NCBI GenBank assembly: GCA_947650285.1 | Contig: CANTFL010001373.1 | Span: 62,001-126,000 of the forward strand | Direction: 5' to 3' | Source of the DNA: Hyaloperonospora brassicae | Lineage: Eukaryota > Oomycota > Peronosporomycetes > Peronosporales > Peronosporaceae | DNA: 64,000 bases | In this document: piece by piece, positions 59,808-64,000 of the stretch | Numbering within the stretch: the stretch's first letter is position 1 | Layout: the number at the start of each line of letters is the position of its first letter | Program-made: the position numbers and the translations under genes | Notes under the pieces: generated by a model | Database searches by the model: none | What the model saw: only the letters and a program-made list of their open reading frames with translations | What the model was told of the DNA's origin: nothing

Positions 59808-62413
59808 ATGGCTACATTCTGGCGCCCCGGCACAGCGCTCCTGCGTGCCGCTGCTACGGCCGACGCAGAAGCTGAAGTCGCACGTGACGTGCCGAAAGAC
59901 GTCGAGGTACCACTTGTGCAGAGTACGCCGCTGGTTGGCCTGTCCCTGCAGGACCAGCGCGCGCGTCTGCCGGTCGCCCGCCACCGGTTGGAACTGCTCT
60001 ATGCCGTGGAGTCTCATGCAGTGACGATCGTCGTGGGCGCCACAGGCTCTGGCAAAACAACGCAAGTGCCGCAGTATCTGCTCGAGGCGGGATGGGCGAC
60101 GTCTCGACCGTCGCGGACTGGCAACGAGTCGGTGGCGACGACTCGGACGATTGTGTGTACGCAGCCACGACGGGTGGCAGTCGTGACCATTGCCGAGCGT
60201 GTGGCCACTGAACGCGGCTCTAGAGTCGGACAAGAAGTGGGCTACGCCGTCCGGTTTGAGGACAAGTGGGACGCCGAGCGCACGCGGATCAAGTTTGTAA
60301 CGGACGGACTGCTACTGAGAGAGACGATGCGCGATCCGCTGCTTTCGCGGTATTCAGTGGTGATACTGGTGAGAAGAGAGAGAAAGAGAGAGGAGAGGAT
60401 GGAGCGTGGAGGTGTATAGTGTATGGTACAGGGCTACTTGTTGCTGACGACACGGTCGCTACGTGTGTGTATGTGTATGTGTATGTGTGTCTATGTGAGT
60501 AGGACGAAGCCCATGAACGCAACTTGGAGACGGATTTGCTGCTTGGACTGATCAAGAAGATACGGCGAAAGCGACCAGAACTACGCGTGATCATTGCATC
60601 GGCGACGTTGCAAGTCGATACGTTTGTCAAGTTTTTCCGCGCAAAGACGCCCGACGCGCGTGCGACGGCTCGAGATGGCTCGACGACGCTCGCAACGACC
60701 TCTGCTGGTCTGAAAGATGTGGTGGTCGTGTCCGTTGAAGGCCGTCAATATCCTGTCGACATTGAGTACCTCCAAACCCCGTGCGGAGACTACTTGCAAC
60801 AAACAGTTGACACGGTGTTGGCGATTGACCAGCACGAAGGTGAAGGGGACGTGCTGGCGTTTCTGCCTGGTCAGGAGGAAATCGATGCTGTCGTTCGAGC
60901 GCTGAACGACCGCGCGCCAGCTCATATCCTCGCGGTGCCGTTGTACGGGACGTTGCCGCTACGTATGCAGCAGAACGCATTCCTGCCAGCACCTCGCGGT
61001 GTTCGTCGAAAAGTGATTGTCGCGACTGCTATTGCCGAGACGTCCGTGACGATCGATGGCGTGGTGTTTGTCATTGACGCGTGTTTTACAAAGCTCGCGT
61101 TCTACAACCCGCTGACTGGCGTCGAAGCACTGCTCACGACGTTGGTGTCCAAGGCCTCGGCCAAGCAGCGAGCAGGTCGTGCCGGTCGTTCGCGTGCTGG
61201 AAAGTGCTTTCGACTGTGCACAGAAGCGTTCTTCCGCTCGACGCTCGCGAACGAGACGATCCCGCAGATGCAGCGCACGAATCTCGCAACAGTTGCGCTG
61301 TACCTCTTGAGCATGGGCATCCGAGACCTCGCGCACTTTGACTTTGTGTCGCCGCCGTCGCCCGAAGCGCTCATCCGTGCGCTGGAGTTGCTGTTCGCAC
61401 TCGGTGTCATTGACTCGAACAGCCGACTCGTGGAGCCACTTGGGACGCAAGTGGCCGAGTTCCCCGTGGCGCCGCCGCTCGCCAAAGTGCTTTTGTCGTC
61501 CGGTCAATTCAACTGCCTGCGCGAGATGCTCAGTATCGCGAGCGTGTTGTCCGTGGGCGACGTGTTTTTGCCCGCACATGGCTCGAAAGAGCGACGAGAG
61601 GCACTCGTCGAGGCCATGCAGCACTTTGCCCACGCAGACGGCGACCACCTGACGTACCTGTCGATCTACGACGCGTTTGTCGACAATGGACAGAGCCGTT
61701 CGTGGTGTGACGAGTTCCTGCTGAGCCATCGCGCACTAGTGCGAGCGACCGAAGTGCGTCAACAACTGCAACAGCACGTCACGCGCTGCTTCAGAGCACT
61801 GGACGCACATCAAACAGCAGCAGTGAGCGACATGAACACTGACGAAGACCGTCACGTGCGACTCGACCGCAGCCAAAACACTGACGAAGCACTAGCGAAG
61901 ACGTGCAGTGCAACGATCCGCAAGTGTTTAGTCAGCGGATACTTTGCCAATGCTGCGCAATTGCACGCAGACGGCGTCTACCGAACTCTGCGGGACCAGC
62001 GACCGGTGCAGCTGCACCCGACGTCCGTGTACTACCACCTGAAGACACCACCGCCCGAGTACATTGTGTTCCACCAGAGCGTCCTGACGACCGAAGAGTT
62101 TGTCCGCGACGTGTCGAAGATCGATCCGCGTTGGCTCGTGGACCTCTCGCCGGACTTTTACCGCACGAAAGACGTGAGCTGCGCCGTCTCGGGCAGTTCC
62201 GGTGCAGTGGGTCTGCCCTCCGCATCGTCATCTGCAGCAGTCCCAACGAAGACGAAGAAGAAGCTCAAGTTGACTGGACCGGAAGCGACTTCTGCATTGA
62301 GTTCGGAGCACCGCATCCTGTTCCGCAAACCGCTGCGGTCGCGTTTGCCAACGAGGCCGACGCTGCCCGTGCACATTGGCAAGAGCAAAGGAGGACTGCG
62401 GTCGCAGTTCTAG
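59808..62413 (+). CDS. DHX35: DHX35-type DEAH-box RNA helicase
   Basis: An ATP-dependent DEAH/RHA helicase of the DHX35 type, linked in other eukaryotes to spliceosome C complexes. Exons are 59808-60368 and 60503-62413; the 134-bp intron (GTGAGA...TAG) joins in phase 0 directly before the DEAH motif, giving 823 residues. Start MATFWRPG matches the family N terminus; the frame is open upstream but without conserved text. Motifs in order: GATGSGKTTQ (77-86), CTQPRRVAVVT, TDGLLLRE, DEAH (188-191), SATLQ, LAFLPGQEEID, IVATAIAETSVTIDG and QRAGRAGRSRAGKCFRL. The winged-helix, ratchet and OB-fold parts follow, with PTSVYYHL and YIVFHQSVLTT. The last 70 residues are Ser/Lys-rich. The intron carries GT-rich repeats. 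Splicing role is known for the family, not shown here. Confidence 0.95.
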
Positions 62414-62588
62414 AGACGACACAACGAATACGACACAGCGAATGCGACACACCTACACAGACACAGACACACACACACGTGTGCAGGTGTGTGTAGTGTC
62501 CAGAAGGTCGTACCCGTTTGGCGGAGTGGTGTGAAGGAAGTGATGGTGGATGGGGGTCACGGTTCATTACGGGCAGCAGCGGTTCTAC

Positions 62589-63608
62589 CTATTGCAGAGT
62601 GCGGTCGCTGAATTGGCTGTCGGAGCCCGCGCGCAGTCGCCGCACGTGGAGCAACTGCATCTTCCGCTGCCGCCGCTCAATGGACTCGCGGTGCTGGTCG
62701 AACGCCGGGACGCTGTAGTCCTGCAGCGACACGTAGGACGAGCCGCGCTGCGAGATCTCACTGGGTGCGACGCTGAGGAACGCGTCGAGCACAGTGCTGT
62801 TCCGCGTCGCGGGGTGGCGGATCGCGAGCGTGAGGATCTCTTGGAAGCGCAGTTTGCGCTGCTCGACGAGGCGCACGTCGTGGCGCTTGAAGAAGCTCCA
62901 GACGCCGGCACTGGGCAGCGCGGGGAACGTCACGGCGCTGTAGTTGGTCGACGACACGGGCGGACCACTTTTGGCGGCCGCGAACGCACTGTGGGGACTC
63001 AGTGGGATGTGGCGGTCGAGCGACAACGCGGCGGCAGTCGTCTGCTGCGCAGCTTCAACGGCCTTGCGGTGCGCTGTTTGCTGCTGCTGGTAGGCGATGA
63101 CGAGGCGGTGGAGCTCTGTGTAGAGGTTCTTGAACGCCCGGAAGCGCCGGCGGATCGTGTACGTCGAGAGGAACCCGTCGGGGCCTTTGATGTCGACGTG
63201 GTACATGACAACGCCCTGGTTGTTGACCGAGTGGTGGGTCACGGCAATGGCCACGCCCTGGTACGACGGGTGGAAGGCGGCCGTCGGCGTCGGCGCTGCC
63301 TCGAGCTCTTCGTCGACGTTCCAGAGGTTGACGCCATCGAAGCCGCTCGTTTCGCTCGTGCAGCTGCTGTCGTGGCGCAGGTAGAGGTCAGCAGCTGCAG
63401 CGGTGCTGTTGTTGTTGCTGCTGCCTTTGGTGGCGTGCAGGTGGTCGAGTGCCGCGAGGCTATTGCGTTTGGCAGTGGCCGGCAAGTGCTGGTGAGATGA
63501 GGAGCTCACGTGGTCAAAGATGACGGGTTCGCTGTAGCGAAAGCCGTAGAAGGGAGTGGAGGACGGAGAGGGCGAAGGAGGCGCTGGCGTGGGCGCGACA
63601 ATGCGCAT
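62589..63608 (-). CDS. PX-domain phosphoinositide-binding protein
   Basis: A 339-residue protein from the ATG at 63608; the frame continues upstream to 63824 but without ATG. Residues 1-115 are Pro/Ser/His-rich and disordered. A PX domain spans about 116-281: beta strands around YHVDIKGPDGFL, the phosphoinositide-binding TIRRRFRAFKNLYTEL (basic RRRF at 153-156), and the C-terminal helices ending in NSTVLDAFL. About 50 residues rich in Ala and Gln are inserted before the usual Pro-rich loop, here reduced to FPALPSAG. PX proteins bind PI3P or other phosphoinositides on endosomes. No BAR, kinase or other second domain is seen. It is convergent with the DHX35 gene, 175 bases away. Confidence 0.88.
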   Translation of the reverse strand: MRIVAPTPAPPSPSPSSTPFYGFRYSEPVIFDHVSSSSHQHLPATAKRNSLAALDHLHATKGSSNNNSTAAAADLYLRHDSSCTSETSGFDGVNLWNVDEELEAAPTPTAAFHPSYQGVAIAVTHHSVNNQGVVMYHVDIKGPDGFLSTYTIRRRFRAFKNLYTELHRLVIAYQQQQTAHRKAVEAAQQTTAAALSLDRHIPLSPHSAFAAAKSGPPVSSTNYSAVTFPALPSAGVWSFFKRHDVRLVEQRKLRFQEILTLAIRHPATRNSTVLDAFLSVAPSEISQRGSSYVSLQDYSVPAFDQHRESIERRQRKMQLLHVRRLRAGSDSQFSDRTLQ

Positions 63609-64000
63609 GGGGACGAGCGGAGCGGAGTGGAGTGAAGCGCAGCGGGCAAATGGGCAAATGGGCGAAGGACGTCCGACAGCGGCGAGCGACTGCCGAAGTG
63701 GATGGAGAAGCAGCTGGCGCACGGGCAAATCGACGCGCGTGTGCGGGAAAGCGAATGTTTTTTTAACGTGCAGTTTGCCTACGATGGCCGTCGCGGGCCG
63801 TCGGCGGCTTTTCGGCTTTGTCAATGGACTGTGCCGTCAGTGGAGTGGGTCGGCGACTGAACGTTTTGAAGGAGTGGAGAGCAAGTGGCGGCGCGAAATG
63901 ACTGGCACAGAGCGCGTTGTGGCCGAAGCTGAAGTTTGCATTGCACGCGTCTTTTTGGCGCGGACTGTCGACGGTGGCGGTCGTTGTTAAGGGGCAGAAG
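63609..64000. other. Upstream region of the PX gene, window end
   Basis: GC-rich upstream sequence with AGCGGAGTGGAGTG and CAAATGGGCAAATGGGC repeats. An open frame on the plus strand (63556-63990) is taken as a shadow. No other gene can be supported before the window ends. Confidence 0.4.

Noticed and set aside
60959..61729. 256-codon minus-strand frame in the helicase gene
   Set aside because: It is a shadow of the DEAH helicase reading frame, which has all motifs intact; the antisense product is Arg/His-rich without a domain.
62550..63500. 316-codon plus-strand frame opposite the PX gene
   Set aside because: Composition (Val/Arg/Glu from reversed Ala/Ser/Arg codons) is that of an antisense shadow; the minus strand carries a clear PX domain.

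Overview
The window looks like nuclear DNA of an oomycete, most likely a Peronosporales plant pathogen (Phytophthora or downy mildew). The genes are eukaryotic, with few short GT-AG introns (50-158 bp, one of 408 bp) and closely spaced divergent promoters. Between them lie gene-poor stretches full of decayed LTR retroelements and a hAT-like transposase remnant whose protein fragments fit, from memory, families common in oomycetes. The assignment is by inference; no rRNA or marker gene is present.

Layout. 1-19.2 kb is an AT-rich desert with no intact gene. It holds a zinc-knuckle relic, a decayed solo LTR (1109-1563), a fragment of the same gypsy family that is intact in layout at 40-49 kb (6630-7735), a possible tRNA-related SINE and a perfect 17-bp inverted repeat. 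20.5-30.1 kb is a conserved gene block: PPEF-type phosphatase (-), V-ATPase subunit A (-), NOB1 (+, divergent from the V-ATPase gene) and a six-exon SPRTN/Wss1-type protease (-). 31.9-34.0 kb is a transposase pseudogene. 35.5-36.4 kb carries two small minus-strand genes, one probably mitochondrial. 40.26-48.83 kb is a decayed Ty3/gypsy element on the minus strand, LTR to LTR, with gag, a 15-bp-repeat linker, protease, RT, RNase H and integrase, plus a long antisense reading frame between integrase and the 3' LTR. 48.83-49.38 kb duplicates 19.19-19.74 kb. 50.6-51.1 kb is a solo LTR. 51.4-63.6 kb is a second gene block: frameshifted glucose-6-phosphate 1-epimerase (-), a polyQ MLF-like protein (+), a TPR protein (+), ribosomal protein eS25 (-), a DHX35-type DEAH helicase (+, divergent from eS25) and a PX-domain protein (-).

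The cellular genes are mostly housekeeping: ribosome biogenesis and translation (NOB1, eS25), splicing-type helicase (DHX35), vacuolar acidification (V-ATPase A), DNA-protein crosslink repair (SPRTN), Ca-regulated dephosphorylation (PPEF) and membrane trafficking (PX). They do not form one pathway. The most unusual material is the gypsy element, with its antisense ORF and its pentapeptide-coding minisatellite that appears with a different unit sequence in the 7-kb relic copy, and NOB1 with two extra CCCH zinc fingers. Exon structures were worked out by matching reading frames across GT-AG junctions to remembered family sequence; none was checked against transcripts.
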